NCBI GenBank assembly: GCA_035048815.1
Contig: JAUCBN010000038.1
Coordinates: forward strand, 13,048,001 to 13,112,000
Length of the DNA stretch: 64,000 nucleotides
Source of the DNA: Abelmoschus esculentus
Lineage: Eukaryota; Streptophyta; Magnoliopsida; Malvales; Malvaceae
Direction: 5' to 3'
In this document: positions 44,258 to 58,143 of the stretch, piece after piece
Numbering within the stretch: position 1 is the first letter of the stretch
Layout: each line of letters opens with the position of its first letter
Position numbers and translations under genes: made by a program
Notes under the pieces: model-generated
The model's input: the letters and a program-made list of their open reading frames with translations, nothing else
Database searches by the model: none
Told to the model about the DNA's origin: nothing

Positions 44258-46477
44258 TGTAGCCCCACTCGACCTGGTCTAGACACCACCCAACTCGAAC
44301 GAGTTACACGGGGAATACCGAGGCTAATCAGAAGACTCGCCTCGATAAACAACCCTAAAAATAAATTTTTTCCTTTTTATCTTATCTAGATGCTTTAATT
44401 AAATCCTACATGTTCATGCAAGGAGTAAGTTCAATTTTAGCAAAAATCGATAAGAAATAGGTCATAATTTAACTGAACAAGTTATAGGGACCTAATTGTA
44501 ATTTTCTAGAAATTTATGGACCAATTATGAAATTAAAGTTATCAACATTTAATTAAGTTCATTACATGCTTGTATCTCAAATTTCAAATTATAATAATAT
44601 CTACAAGTCATTTAATTGCACGCTCAAAGTTTAGGGACTATTTTTAGCCTCCCTACTAATATTATGAAGACATACTTGAGCTTTCACTCGGCGGTTACCT
44701 GGATCCTTACTTCTCTTTGCGGCCTCCACATTAAATACTTTACATTGCAAGATAATTAAGAGGGTAAACATAAGCTTAGTGAGTGAATAAAAACATATTT
44801 AAAAACACCTTGCAATGCAGCTCATAATATATCAAAATCAATTTAAAAACAAGTCATGCTCTAAGTAAAAACAATGCCCATGACCGTCAATGCCACTATT
44901 TGAAAACCAAAAAGTGTACCATGGTTCAAGAGTCACAAAACCTTTTTAATTAACTTTTAGAACACATGTTTTACAAGCATAATACAAGACAACAAAGCTC
45001 AAATAAAAATAACATATTCACATATCAAATACACTTACAAGCCTCATTGCAAGGTATCGTCCATTTGCTTATAACATTGTATTGGTATTAGTGAACTGTT
45101 TAGATTACCACTAAACGTTAGGATAAACGGAACACACATTATTAACATGCCAGGTATGAGGCTAGATCACCAACATGCCACGTATGAGAGCCAATCGCTA
45201 CTCATACCATGTGTGAGGGCTAATCGCCTAATCACACCCATGATGGATTATCTCCAATCATGAAATCACACATTAGCATTCAGGATAAGCAACACTTACA
45301 TGTAATACAATACATATATCACAATATAAGTATTAACTCTAATGCATCACCAAGGCATTTTATACACGTACGTATTTTAATTATAGTGCACTCACATCCT
45401 GTTGACCGATCAACTTATCCACGTTTCATCATATTTAATATCAATACTAAAAACAAAACCAATGCTCAAGTTTTAAGTCAAAAATAGTGAATTAACCACA
45501 TGCATTCCATTAACACATGCATTAAATGCATAAACCGATAAAAATTATTTTCTCATGTTTTCAAAACAAAATCGTGGGAGCATCATATGTATATAAAAAC
45601 CTTTGTATAAATATCTCATGAGCATTAAAAACACATACATGTTCACATATGCACAATTCAATACAAGCATGACTAAAACACATAGTAAAAACAAAGCATA
45701 ATATGAGAACCTTTAATAAAGCAAAACTTTAAACTTACTTCTGAGTATAGGGAGTTTTTTTTCACACATTCTCTACACCCCAAACCTTTGAAAACACATT
45801 TAAAACTATTCCAAATTGGCATCCCTCATAATCCACTCACCGATTTACCGAAACTTGCTCAACAAGTCACATAAAAACATAATTTGGCTTTCCAATCTCC
45901 TTCAAACTTGTTTCTTTACCTCTTGAACTAATTCAAGAATCAAAACCAGAGGTTTTAGTGCTTTAAAACACACCCAAACAACCCTCAAGTTAGACCAATA
46001 CATGGCAGCCCCTAAAAACACCATAAAACTGAATCGAAACTCACCGAAAACCTTTCTAAACACCCCCTAAACTTTATGTCCGGGATTAGATACTTAAAAG
46101 CCATCTTAATTACATATAAAAACTTTATGATTTATGTATTTAGGAATCAAAAACAACCAAGTAAAATCATTGAACAAAAATCAAGAAAACAATAGAATTT
46201 TTATCAAGAAAACTGATTTTATTGATTAGAGACTTTAAAGATAGTTTCAATCAGCCAAGAATTTAGGAATTTCATTAAAGAACTTTAGGTTTCAGAGATT
46301 TGAATGATTCTCACCTCCAAAATTGATCTCACCCCTTCCAAGGTTTAAAAACTAGAAAACCCATAGAAAAACAAAAAGCTTTTATGTCACTAGCAAAGAT
46401 GAAGATGATCGTTGAAGTTTAAATTTCTTTTGCTTTCTGTTATTTTTATGTTATTTGTTTAATTTGAATTTAAGAGT
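44258..46477. mobile_element. LTR-like sequence of another Ty3/gypsy family
   Basis: It begins TGTAGCCCCACTCGACC at 44258 with an abrupt change from the chromovirus LTR, and has no ORF or protein homology over 2.2 kb. It contains repeated CATGCCACGTATGAG-type words (about 45150-45240). It runs into element E2 at 46478. I could not see a CA end, so the orientation and the right boundary are uncertain. Confidence 0.45.
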
Positions 46478-49409
46478 TGTAGCGATCCTTTTAAAATTTC
46501 TTGAGGAGAAAATTAAAAAAGGTGCTAATTTGAATAGATGAAAATTAGAAATTAGGATATCTCAAAATTAAGGTTTGAAAAATTGATTTGAAAAGGGGAA
46601 TTGAAATTTTTTTAAAAAAAGGTGGAGTCGCCACCGGACACTTTGGTAGGCCGGACCCCATAAAATCCAGAGAATTAGAGAGATGGGTTCAAGAGTCGGT
46701 TACGGTTAAAAACGGGTTTAGCATTTGAAACCGCCCAAAAAATTGATACCTTTAAAATAACCGCTTAATTAATTTTGAAAATTTTAAGTTTTAAAGTGGC
46801 ATTTAAATTAGATTTGTTTAAAGTTCGGATTTATTTTAATTTTACCAAGTCTTTATCCGAAGACAACGCATATACTGCGACCAATACGTCGGAACACGGG
46901 CCCGTTACGACCGAATAAAGATGTTTGAAATTAAGTTCATTAATTATTGTGGTTAGATGTGAAATGGGCAAAAATAAAGCAAAAAAATATATGTTACAAG
47001 ATATACAACATGTGAATAAAGATAAAGCATAATAAAAGGTACATGGCAAAATAAAGAAGCAAAGTAAAATAAAAAAAATAAACATGCATGACAAAAATAA
47101 AAATAAAGACATGATAAAGTGAAAACATAAATAAAATACATAAACATATATACAAAATGAAATAATATAATATGAAGAAGCATAAATTAAAATACATGGT
47201 AAAAATAAATAAATAAATAAATATTATTAAAATACATATGTACAAATAAATGATGCAAAATAGGCAATAAATATAAATATGAACATAAATAAATAAGTAA
47301 TAACATGGAAGAACATATTTAATCTGGAAATGGGACTAAATTAAATAAATATGAAAATCAGGGTCATAATTAAAAAAAATTTGAATAGTGACCAAATTAT
47401 AAGTCGAAACAAAATATGAGAGACCCCGGGGTGATTTTTGAATAATATTGGACTAAAAAGCATGTTCTAAAACGCCGAGGGACTCAAAAATAAATAAACC
47501 ATTTTGAAACGGTGATTATAACGAAATTAGGACCAAATTGTATAATGAAATAAAGCTTTGGGGACCGGGGAGGTGATTAAAGAGACACGGAAAGTTTTAA
47601 AAATGCGAATAACCATTTTCAAAAGAGAATTTAGTATATAACACAAACTAAAAACAAAATCCCTCTTTTCTTCATTTCTTTTAAACTGAAAAGAAAACAA
47701 ATCCATCCCATGCTCTCATCTGTTCATCAAAAATCTAGGAAATGAAAGAACAAACTTGAATGTTCTTCATTTCCCCAGATTCCAGCCACCATACTCCGCC
47801 GCAAAAATCAGGTTCCGGTCGCCGTGAGCGGCGGCCGGCGAGATAAAAACACCTCCTTTCCAAAACTAAATCAGAAAACAAACTTCCCTTTTTATTTTAT
47901 AACCAAAACCCGAGTTTAAACATTTTGTATCTAAAAACAACGAGTTAAAAAACCTTTGTTTTCATTGGAATAAGGCGAAGGGAAAAATCCTCTTCTTTGT
48001 TATCGGCTCACCACTAGAGACTCGAGGGTCGTTGTGTTTATTGCCGGAGAAGAAGGATCGAAGAAGACTCGGTGAAGGTAAGAAAAAAACTTTGGTTTCC
48101 TCTCCCTTTATTTTCTGGTATATGCAAAGTGAAAAAAAGATACAGGATATACCTCTAAGTTGCTCTGTTGATATTAATTTTTCCTTGTGGGGAGGAACCC
48201 CTTACAAACATCTTTTGCTTTCGGTTTTATATCCGAGTTACAAAAATATGAAATAGGAATTAAAGTCCTAAATTGCTATTGGTTGCTCTCTGAAAATTTT
48301 ATTGTATTGTGGGCCGATTATTCTCTGTAATATATGATATGTTTGTTGTTTTGTTTGCTTCGATCTGCAATTTCGGCCGAACGGTTATGTATTCTGATTT
48401 TTCTGATTATGGCCTCTGATATTTCTAATTTTTGGCTATAAAATCGTATGAGACTGACAAATTTTCTTTTGTTTTCTTGCATGAAAATCGGGCACCGGAG
48501 ATGATCGTTAAGGCCATCGGTGATCGGAATGCTGAAGAGACGATCTGGGTATCTGAAGTGTCGGGCGTGTGTGTGCGATACATGCGTGAGGGGAGCGGGG
48601 GAGCCGCGCGTGGCGCGTCTAGGTCTCCAGAAGCTTCTTCTTTGTTTAATCCGGACCGTTGGATCATATCTGATCCAACGGTCCCAAGGTAGCTGCGCAA
48701 TGAAAAGAGGGAAACATGTTAGGGTTCTGTTAGGTTAAGGGTTTAATCCGTTCTGGGCTGGAACCGGGCCATTGTTTTATTTAGTTGTTTGGGCTGGATG
48801 TAATAAAAATATTTGGGCTTATTTATTGAATTAAAATTGGATCATGTATTTTATTATGGGTTGTAATTATTTGTTATGGGTTATTTATTTATAAAATAAA
48901 TCTGATATTTATTTAATATATATATAATAATAATTAAAATAATAAATAATAACAATACTTAATATTAGTAAATAATAATATTAAAAAGAAAAATGAATAA
49001 AAACAAACATATACAAAAAATATTAAAAATGAACAACACAAATTTTTTTGATTTCTTTTCTTTAACAAAATAAGAAAGTTGAAACTTGAAGGAAACAAAA
49101 TAATATTAAATACTAAAATGTTTTTGGATTTTTTGATAATAAATATAATAACATAACGATTTTTTGAATTTTTGTTTTTAATTAAAATAACTAAATTTAA
49201 AAGTTTACTAAAACCGTATGGAAATAAAGTAAATAATATGTATAATATTTTGGATTTTCAAAGTTAACAACAACAAAAAACAAATATATGTAAGAAATAT
49301 AATATTTTGGAATTTTTCTTTAATAATGAATAGTAATGAAGCCCATTATTCGAAATTAAAATTTAAATTAATCTCTGGTTTAACACCCCAGATAAAATTA
49401 GTGATTACA
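46478..49409 (-). mobile_element. 3' LTR of element E2
   Basis: A 2932-bp LTR, TGTAGCGATCC to GTGATTACA in plus-strand order. It contains the shared block (about 46625-46710), the AATAAA hairpin (46849-46922) and an A-rich stretch (46960-47300). Confidence 0.88.
46849..46922 (-). other. AATAAA hairpin in the E2 3' LTR
   Basis: Arms GTCTTTATCCG (46849-46859) and CGAATAAAG (46912-46920) pair except for one mismatch. An inner palindrome around GGGCCC (46899-46904) is also present. Confidence 0.55.
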
Positions 49410-49425
49410 GTTGCCCCTTTTTGCT
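49410..49425 (-). other. Polypurine tract of element E2
   Basis: AGCAAAAAGGGGCAAC in element sense, directly before the 3' LTR. The 8-bp hairpin at 49427-49444 follows, as in E1. Confidence 0.75.
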
Positions 49426-51927
49426 TATCGTTGTAAACAATGATGAAGCAAAGACAATAAACACTAATTTTATCCAACTTTTCTGTTTGGAGAGTTTAAT
49501 TTGAAAGCCCTTTCTCCACAAGCTTGATTGCCCTTCTATTCCTGAACCCCTGATTAGCTTGCCACGAACGATATTTTGACTTGAGAGCACCTGCACACAT
49601 CAAAAGAGAAATTTATCAGAAGCGAATTTTGATTTCATTTTAAGATTTCGAGCAACTTTTGAACCTTCCACGGGCACCTTAAGCCTTATAACCTCGAATA
49701 CATCTAAAACTTCCGAAGTAGGATTTTTCACTTCTTCAACGGAAGAAAACCTAACTTCCAAAGTTCGAAATAGGATATTTCACTTCTTCAACGGAAGAAA
49801 ACCTAACTTCAAACTTCAAACATCAAATAGGACATTTCACATCTTCAACAGAAGAAAACCCAACTTCCAAACTTCGAGCTTCAGACTTTCAAAACTTCAA
49901 AACTTCAAACTTTAAACTTCAAACTTCAATCTTTAAAACTTCAAACTTCCAAACTTCCAAACTTCAAAACTTCAAAACTTCAAACTTTCAACTTCAAACT
50001 TCAAACTTTAAACTTCAAGACTTCAAACTTCATTCGTCAAAACTTCAAAACTTCAAACTTTAAACTTCAAAACTTTGAACTTCAAACTTTAAATTATCGG
50101 TTCTTCAAATAACATCTCGTAACTTCTGTATCTTCGTAAGCTGATAGATTCAAACATCTTGACTTCTTCTAGATCTGCTTTTCCATATGTTTGGAATCTC
50201 CTTTCGTCTTCTTCTTAATACCTGTCAAAAATGTATGTACGCATGTGTGTTAGTATGCCCCCTAATTCTAAGGATGCCTAACTAAAATAATGCATGATTG
50301 TATTTGTTGCATGCCCCTAATCCTAGGGATGCCGACCTACAAATGACATGGTTTATGGATTTTCTTCTTGTCTGATTGGGGATAAATCCTCGAATTTGGT
50401 CACTCTTGGGCATGTCGATCATTCAACTTCGCTGAACCTTCTTTCGTGGCAAGAGACTGTTGACTTCCGTTGGAGTCAAGGAAATTCAGACTACCCTTTG
50501 AAAGCTAACCTCTGATAAAACTATTTTTAACGAGCATTCTTCTACTAAGGTAAGTACTTGCCCCCAAAATATCATAGCACAGAAGTAGCTCCACATCTTA
50601 AGGGCATCATTGACCCTGCCTCAGATTGATAGGCTCTTAACTCTTGGATAGTGGATTTAGTTCAAACAATATATCTTCTTAATTCATCTTTAGGAGAAAA
50701 ATTATCATCATTATATGCCCCAAAATTTTTGCCCCAAAAATTTGTTTCTTAAAATTCTGACTTCTTCACGCAATATTCACCCGACGATCTTAAAAGGGAA
50801 GATGACCTTCATTAAGGGAGACCTCTCATTGCAAAATTCCCCATTCTTTTTAGGCTTAGTCGAAGATGACAGAATGCATTAATAACCTTGCATTTTGAAA
50901 AATAATTTTGAATAAATGAAATTTTCCACAAAAATAAATTGTTGATGTTTTTTTTAAAGAACACGTCTCTCAAAATAATCTCAAAGATTAAAACTTAATT
51001 TTGGAAAATAATGAACAAAAATCCTTGGATGTAGAATGCAAGAGTGTCTAAAACTTGACACTTGGTGATTAATGGCTTACCATGAAATGTTGTGGCGACA
51101 TTTTAAGACTTCTATTCAAGTCGCTCGGTTCATCCTCATGATTACTGTACTCGTATGATTCGCTTGATAACTACTCTTTCTAGATCTCATATTTGTCTTT
51201 TCTTGTACTTCAGTTTGAGAATTCCAAGTGTTTATGTGTGCATTTAATCACTAATGTATTAAGGTGTCAGTGTCTTCAAAGAGTCATCACTAACGCCTGA
51301 GTATTGAACTAGTGGAGATCTGGCTCCTTATTAGACTCGTTCTTCCTCCACAGCTCTATCAGGATGCTCCAAGACTTATTGGATTGCTCGTTCATGTGAG
51401 GGTTTTCAATTTTCCACCTCTTTCTTCTTTTTTCTTTTCTTTTTCTTTCTTCTCTTTTTTTTCTTTCTTCTTGTGTGCTTTTAATGTTTTTTTCCTTCTT
51501 GGAATTCTCAAACTTGAGTAAATTGTTTTTCTCGGGACATTCTTATCATCGAACATTATCGAAGGAGTAGTAGTCTTACTTCTCACGCTTTTCGACCAAA
51601 GCGGACTAAAAAAGAATCATACTACATCATAATCACAACATCAATTAATCTTCGTGTCTGAATTGACGACACAACAAGCATTAGACATCCAAGAATTTTA
51701 AAAAGGATATATACAAAAATTAAGAAAATCATCTCTTCATTGGATTGAAAAACATAAATGCCCTTTACAAAAGTCATTGCTACCTCGGGCCAAGAATAGC
51801 AAGATTGATTGAAAACATAAAAAGAAAGAAACTGAAATGCAAGGAAATTGATGCCAACATGCATCTAAGAAAAAGCAATCTAAATGAGATGCACTAAACT
51901 TCTAGTATCTCCTGAGATCCCCTTCCT
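49426..51927 (-). other. Non-coding 3' region of E2
   Basis: No pol homology. It holds the AACTTCAAA array (about 49740-50100) and a T/C-rich tract (51415-51475), in the same order as E1. Confidence 0.7.
49740..50100. repeat. Degenerate AACTTCAAA short tandem array (E2)
   Basis: Imperfect units with core AACTTCAAA. The counterpart in E1 is at 15455-15880; unit number and order differ. Confidence 0.8.
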
Positions 51928-53425
51928 CTAAGCCTTGTCATGGGTAGGTAGAGGGTTGTTCTCCATATCCGGTGCCTCAAGCTTCAAAACTCCGGTATTC
52001 AATAGGTTTTGCATAATCTTCTTGAATGCGACACAATTCTCAATTGTGTGCCCCGGGACTCCGCCATGGTACTCGTAGTTAGCATTAGGATTATACCAAG
52101 GTGGGTAAGGCGGGATATAAGGAGTAACATGATAAGGTCAGACAAAATCCACCTTGTGCAGCTGAAGTACATCTCCTTTATGAGATTGGCAAAGGGGGTA
52201 AAAGGCACTTTCTCATGTTCCTTGTTAGGGGGCCTACCCTCTCTCATATTCAAAGCTTGTGCATTCCCGAATGAAGTTTGGGAAGAGGAGATAATGAAAT
52301 TATTTGATTTTGGTGCTGATTGGCATAATTCATCTCATGGTCCTTCTTCTTCTGGTACTTCTGATATTCTCCGGTCTTAAGTTTACCACTCTTGAAAGAA
52401 ATCTTAATGAATTACGTCGTACTCACAAATTCAGCAAATCCTAAAGATATGTTACTGATCATCTTCTCATAGAGCAGACCATGAAGCGAGTCCACAAACA
52501 GATGAGTGATTTCACCTTCTAAGATCGACGGTTGAACTTGAGTCGCAATATCTCTCCACCTTTGGGCATACTTCCGGATGGTCTCATCTTTCCCTTGGGT
52601 TAAGCTTTTAAGCATATTTTTATTCGGGACCATGTCCTTCACGTGCTTGTATTGCTCGATAAAAATTTTAGAAACATCCTTCCACGACTTCACGTTTGCC
52701 CGACTAAGCTGGGAGTACCAACGGGCATCTACCCCGATCAAGCTATCCTAAAAGCAGTGGATAAGAAGCTTCTCGTTTCTCAAATGTGCCACCATCTTAC
52801 GGTAATACATGGTTAGGTGAGCAGAAGGAAAAGTGGTCCCATCATACTTCTCAAAGTCCGACACCTTGAACTTAGGTGGTATGACCAAATCAGACACCAA
52901 GCTTAACTCATAGTCATCAAGTCCAAAATCCTTGGTCGCTTGCAATAGGTTGAATTTTTTCTCAACTTGGAGGCGTTGCTCCTCGAATTTCTTCTCAAAT
53001 TCTTTCCCCAGTATCAACTCAACTTTGTTTATCAAGTCTAAATCTGGGACTTCAACATTGATTTCATTTTCGAGACCGTGACCCACGTCGATTGGGTTGT
53101 TAACAGATGCCCAGGCGATGTGAATACCTTTTAGAACTGATGCTTTGGGTTGAACCTTAGAGTGAGAAGTGTTGCCACCTAGGTCTTCCATGTTAGAATG
53201 CTCGTCGAAAACTTTGGCTTTTCCATGGTCGGACCTTCCAAACAATTCGATAAGTTTAGTGATGATTTCATTCTGAGACTTTTCAATCCTTGCCTCAATA
53301 ATGGTCAAACGATCCTCAATTTACTTTTATGACTTCTCCAAATTGGCTATTTTATCGTCCATGATTCTCGACTGTGAACGGGTATTGTAAGAGTGCGGAA
53401 TGGTTGCGGCTTGAAGAACAGCCAC
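51928..53425 (-). pseudogene. Ogre/Tat-type gag of element E2
   Basis: A close relative of the E1 gag. The start codon position reads GTG (53425-53423). Longest intact pieces are 53308-52748 (186 codons, with RIEKSQNEIITKL and KFKVSDFEKYDGTTFPSAH) and 52741-52412 (109 codons, with ARWYSQLSRANVKSW and RWRDIATQVQPSI). The zinc-like region CEYHGGVPGH-type text lies near 52070-52025 in a shifted frame. The stop is a TAG at 51930-51928. Stops near 53325 and 52750 and frameshifts at about 52260-52160 break it. Confidence 0.87.
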
Positions 53426-53579
53426 AAAACATACCAAAATTAATCCCCTTTGTCTTATTGATGAATGCAAAAATTTATGTTATGAAAATGCATGAAATGC
53501 AAAAATGAATATGAGTGAAGGTGTTGATCATGCTAGTGATCGCCCTTTGAGCAACTTTCACTGATTAAAAGCTCTTATT

Positions 53580-53745
53580 TTTCCTCTCTTTCTTCTCTTC
53601 TTCTTCTTCTCTCTCTCTCTCTTTTTTTTTTCATTTTCACTTTCTTCTTTTTTCACTCCCTTTTTTCCCCTTTTTTCTCTCTTAATTTCTATTTTTTCTT
53701 TTTTCTCTTTTCTCTTTTATTCCTCTTCTCTTCTTTTCTCATTTT
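53580..53745. repeat. Pyrimidine-rich low-complexity tract between primer site and gag of E2
   Basis: Runs of CTTCTT, CTCTCT and TTTTC over about 165 bp. The same place in E1 (19376-19445) is shorter. Confidence 0.75.
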
Positions 53746-54303
53746 AATTCTCTAACTGTGGTGAAAGCCTCTAATTGGACAAACCACTTAGACTGACACC
53801 TTCATGAAAAATGATGAAGCAAGTAAGAAGGGACACAAAGCAACCCTATTTATCTCATCTAAAAGAACCTAGGTTAACCGCATGGCTCTAATCAGGTAGG
53901 TTTTCTAGTTCTCTAAATGTAGTTTTGGTTCTACAAAGTACCCAAATTGTCTTCGCTGTTCTCTTCTAAGAGTAGCAAGGCTCCCGATCGTCATCCATTA
54001 TAGGCTCATCTCGATCGAGTTCAACATAGGGGGAACCTTTCGCTATGCCCCTACGGAGGAATAATATCCCTACGAAAGTATAGGGTAATCGAGCCCCGAA
54101 GGTACTTTGCTAGGCCCATACGAAGGAACAATATCCTCACGAAAGCACTAGCTTTTTCCCCTCACTTAGAGAGACGGTTTAGAATGATATTACCTCGAAC
54201 TAATAAACAAATGATAATTTAATGGCCACTTTAATTCAAAACTTCCACAATTAATTAAGCGATATTTTTTAAAAAAAGTCTTGACTCGTTTGAAAAAAAT
54301 TTA

Positions 54304-54321
54304 TCCCCAGCAGAGTCGCCA
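54304..54321 (-). other. Primer binding site of element E2
   Basis: TGGCGACTCTGCTGGGGA in element sense, two bases after the LTR end, identical to E1. Confidence 0.7.
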
Positions 54322-54323
54322 AC

Positions 54324-56674
54324 TGTAGCGACCCTTTTAAAATTTCTTGAGGAGAAAATTAAAAAATATGCTAATTTGAAAAGATGAAAATTAGAAATTA
54401 GGATATCTCAAAATTAAGGTTTGAAAAATTGATTTGAAAAGGAGAATTGAAAATTTTTAAAAAAAGGTAGAGTCGCCACCGACCACTTTGGTAGGCCGGA
54501 CACCGTAAAAACTAGAAATTCGGAGAGATGGGTTCGAGAGTCGGTTACGGTTAAAAACGGGTTTAGCATTTGAAACCACCCAAAAATTTGAAACCTTTAA
54601 AATAACCGCTTAATTAATTTTGAAAATTTTAAGGTTTAAAGTGGCATTTAAATTAGATTTGTTTAAAGTTCGGATTTATTTTAATATTACCGGGTCTTTA
54701 TCCAAAGGCAACGCATACACTACGACCAATATGTCAGAACATAAGCCTGTTACGACTGAATAAAGACGTTTGAAATTAAGTTCATTAATTATTGTGGTTA
54801 AATATGAAATGGGAAAAAATAAAGCAAAGAAATATATGTTACAAGATATACAACATGTGAATAAAGATAAAGCATAATAAAAGGTACATGGCAAAATAAA
54901 GAAGCAAAGTAAAATAAAATAAATAAACATGCATGACAAAAATAAAAATAAATACATGATAAAGTGAAAACATAAATAAAATACATAAACATATATACAA
55001 AATGAAATAATATAATATGAAGAAGCATAAATTAAAATGCATGGAAAAAATAAATAAATAAATATTAATAAAATACACATGTACAAATAAATGATGCAAA
55101 ATAAGCAATAAATATAAATATGAACATAAATAAATAAGTAATAACATGGAAGAACATATTTAATCTGGAAATGGGACTAAAATAAAATAAATATGAAAAT
55201 TAGGGTCATAATTAAAAAAAATTCGAATATTGACCAAATTATAAGTTGAAACAAAATATGAGGGACCTTGGGGGTGATTTTTGAATAATATTAGACTGAA
55301 AGCACATTCTAAAATGCTGAGGGACTCGAAAATAAATAAACCATTTTGAAATGGTGATTATAACAAAATCAGGACCAAATTGTACAACGAGATAAAGCTT
55401 TGGGGACCGGGGAGGTGATTAAAGAGATACGGAAGGTTTTAAAATTGCGAATAAACAGAAAAAAAAATCCCTCTTTTCTTCATTTCTTTTAAACCGAAAA
55501 GAAAACAAATCCTCCTCATGCTCTCATCTGTTCATCAAAAATCTAGGAAATGAAAAAACAACTTGAATGTTCTTCATTTCCCTGGATTCCAGCCACCATA
55601 CTCCGCCGTAAAAACCAGGTTCCGGTCACCGTGAGTGGCGGCCGACGAGATAAAAACACCTCATTTTCAAAACTAAATCCAGAAAATAAACTTTCCTTTT
55701 ATTTTGTAACAAAAACCCGAGCCTAAACATTTCGTATCTAAAAAGACCGAGTCAAAAACCTTTATTTTAGTTGGAATAAGGCAAAGGGAAAAGATCCTCT
55801 TCTTCGTTATCGGCTCATCAGTAGAGACCCGAGGGTCGTTGTGTTTATTGTCGGAGAAGAAAGATCGAAGAAGACTCGGTGAAGGTAAGAAAAAAACTTT
55901 GGTTTCCTCTCCCTTTATTTTCTAGTATATGCAAAGCGAAAAAAAGACAGAGGATATACCTCTAAATTGCTCTGATGGTATTAATTTTTCCTTGTGGGGA
56001 GGAACCCCTTACAAACGTCTTTTGCTTTCGATTTTATATCCGATTTACAAAAATATGAAATAGTAATTAAAGTCCTAAATTGTTATTGGTTGCTCTCTGG
56101 AAATTTTGTTGTATTGTTGGCCGATTATTCTCTGTAACCTATGATATGTTTGTTGTTTTGTTTTCTTCGATCTGCAATTTTGGCCGAACGGTTTTGCATT
56201 CTGATTTTTCTGATTATGGCCTTTGATATTTCTAATTTTTGGCTATGGAATCGTACAAGACTAACACATTTTCTTTTGTTTTCTTGCATGAAAATCGGGC
56301 ACCGGAGATGATCGCTGAGGCCGTCGGTGATCAGAAAGCTGAAGAGATGATCTGGGGATCTGAAGTGCCGGGCGCACGTGCGCGACGCACGCGTGAGGGG
56401 AGCGAGGGAGCCGTGCGTGGCGTGTCTAGGTCTCTAAAAGCTTCTTCTTTTTTAATATGGACCGTTGGATCATATCTGATCCAACGGTCCCAAGGTGGCT
56501 GCGCAATGGAAAAAGGGAAACATGTTAGGGTTCTATTAGGTTAAGGGGTTAATCCGTTTTGGGCTGGAACTGGGCCATTGTTTTATTTAATTGTTTGGGC
56601 TGGATGTAATAAAAATATCTGGGCTTGTTTATTGAATTTAAATTGGATCATGTATTTTATTATGGGTTGTAATT
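54324..56674 (-). mobile_element. 5' LTR of element E2, truncated
   Basis: TGTAGCGACCC at 54324. It follows the 3' LTR of E2 in order up to GGGTTGTAATT, where the other LTR continues ATTTG but this one joins TTTAGATTTT of an LTR copy B2. About 580 bp of the LTR are missing. Confidence 0.85.
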
Positions 56675-58143
56675 TTAGATTTTTTTGGAAAGTCTAGAAA
56701 TTTCATATTTTCTTTGGAAAATCTGGTTTGACCTGTTTACCCGTTGGTCGACCCAACTCGTTGACCTACTGACGCCAACATTGAATTTTTTGACCTGAGC
56801 CTACATTATGTTTTTTGATATTCTGAGTTCGATGGTGTTGTCCATTTTTCCGAATTCAAATCTGAAGTATTTCTTTTGAGGCATTTTATAAGAATACTTA
56901 ATCAGAAATCTATCTATATCGGAATCTTAATTAGTTTATTATTTAGTTCATGTGACGATGATTCGGATACAAAATTCCTTCCTCTTCCTCCTCTTCGAAG
57001 ACCTTATATTGTTCAAACTTCGAGACACGCACGTGAGTTTTCGTAACTATTTAAATTTGGTAATTCTAGTGTTGTGACATAGTAGTAGTTACTTATGTAA
57101 ATTTTATTCATAGGTTTTGCATCTACTCGACCTAGTGCTAGGACTGAGCCCAGTAGACATCATTCTCGATGTTAAGGTTTAATTGCCTAACGTGTGTCTT
57201 CGCTTGTGCTATATGTGTGTGTGATTGATGATATTGTATGCATACATTCATCTCTACTATTATGATTTCGTAAACAATTTGTATGATGTCATGCTATATG
57301 ATATGTATATCGAAATTAAAATTTATTACAACTTGGATTATGTAATTCTCGGAATTAATATGCACGCCTCCTGTTAATTATAAGGAATGTATTCAGACTC
57401 AGATATCGAATCATGACATTTTATTAGGTTGGGATATACTATTCGGGGAAGTTTAGTGATATCACCATTGGGTGAGTTTCACTTCGGATCATTGGCTCCA
57501 TCTTTGGGTCGAGTTTCCACTTCATATGGTGATGTTGGAGTTAGAGTGGTTTAGGGGAACCTACTCTTCAGATGGTGTTGGAGATGAGTGTATGGCATCC
57601 AGATATAATACATCATAGGTTTCTGGCATTTGTATGATATATGTATATTGTTTGCATATATGAATACTTGTGATATGTGTTTGATGTTCGGATAATTGTG
57701 ATTTATGCTACAACTACACTTTAGGGACACACTAAGCTCCCTAGCTTACACCCCCTTAGTTTCTATTTCATATTCTTAGACTTAGGTTATTGTATTTGGA
57801 GCACTCTTGATTCAGAACTATCTATTACTCGGTATATTTTTAGTCTTCTAGATTTTAAATTTATATTTTAAATTAATTTTATTATAAAGGTCTTCCAGAC
57901 TTTATTACTTTAAAGTATATTTAGATTTTTAAGTATTAGAATGATAATTTTGAATAAGGGTTGAACCTTCAGACTATGTTAAACGATCCCGTTTTAGTAT
58001 TACATATATTTCTAATTTTAATGATTTAATAAAATTTATACATCGTTCAATTGAACCCTAAGGATTATAACTTGAGGGGAAAATTTTCTTTACGTGATTC
58101 TTAAGTTTTAATCTAATAAATCAGGTTAAAATTAAGAGATACA
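56674..58143 (+). mobile_element. Chromovirus-type LTR, copy B2, 5'-truncated
   Basis: It starts inside the palindromic part of the family (equivalent to about 35203) and runs to AGAGATACA at 58143 (from GGTTACA). It includes the TATA-like box near 56805 and the intron-bearing ORF: exon 56952-57032 (DDDSDTKFLPLPP), GTGAGT at 57033, 81-bp intron, acceptor ending 57113, and TAA near 57176. Confidence 0.75.

Larger units (their letters stand above)
46478..56674 (-). mobile_element. Ogre/Tat-like gag-only LTR retrotransposon, element E2
   Basis: It has the same structure and orientation as E1. In element sense: 5' LTR (56674-54324, truncated), primer site 54321-54304, gag pseudogene 53425-51928, repeat-rich non-coding region, polypurine tract 49425-49410, 3' LTR 49409-46478. 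No pol is present. The outer end of the 5' LTR is lost at about 56674, where a fragment of a chromovirus-type LTR begins, so no target duplication can be checked. Confidence 0.87.
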
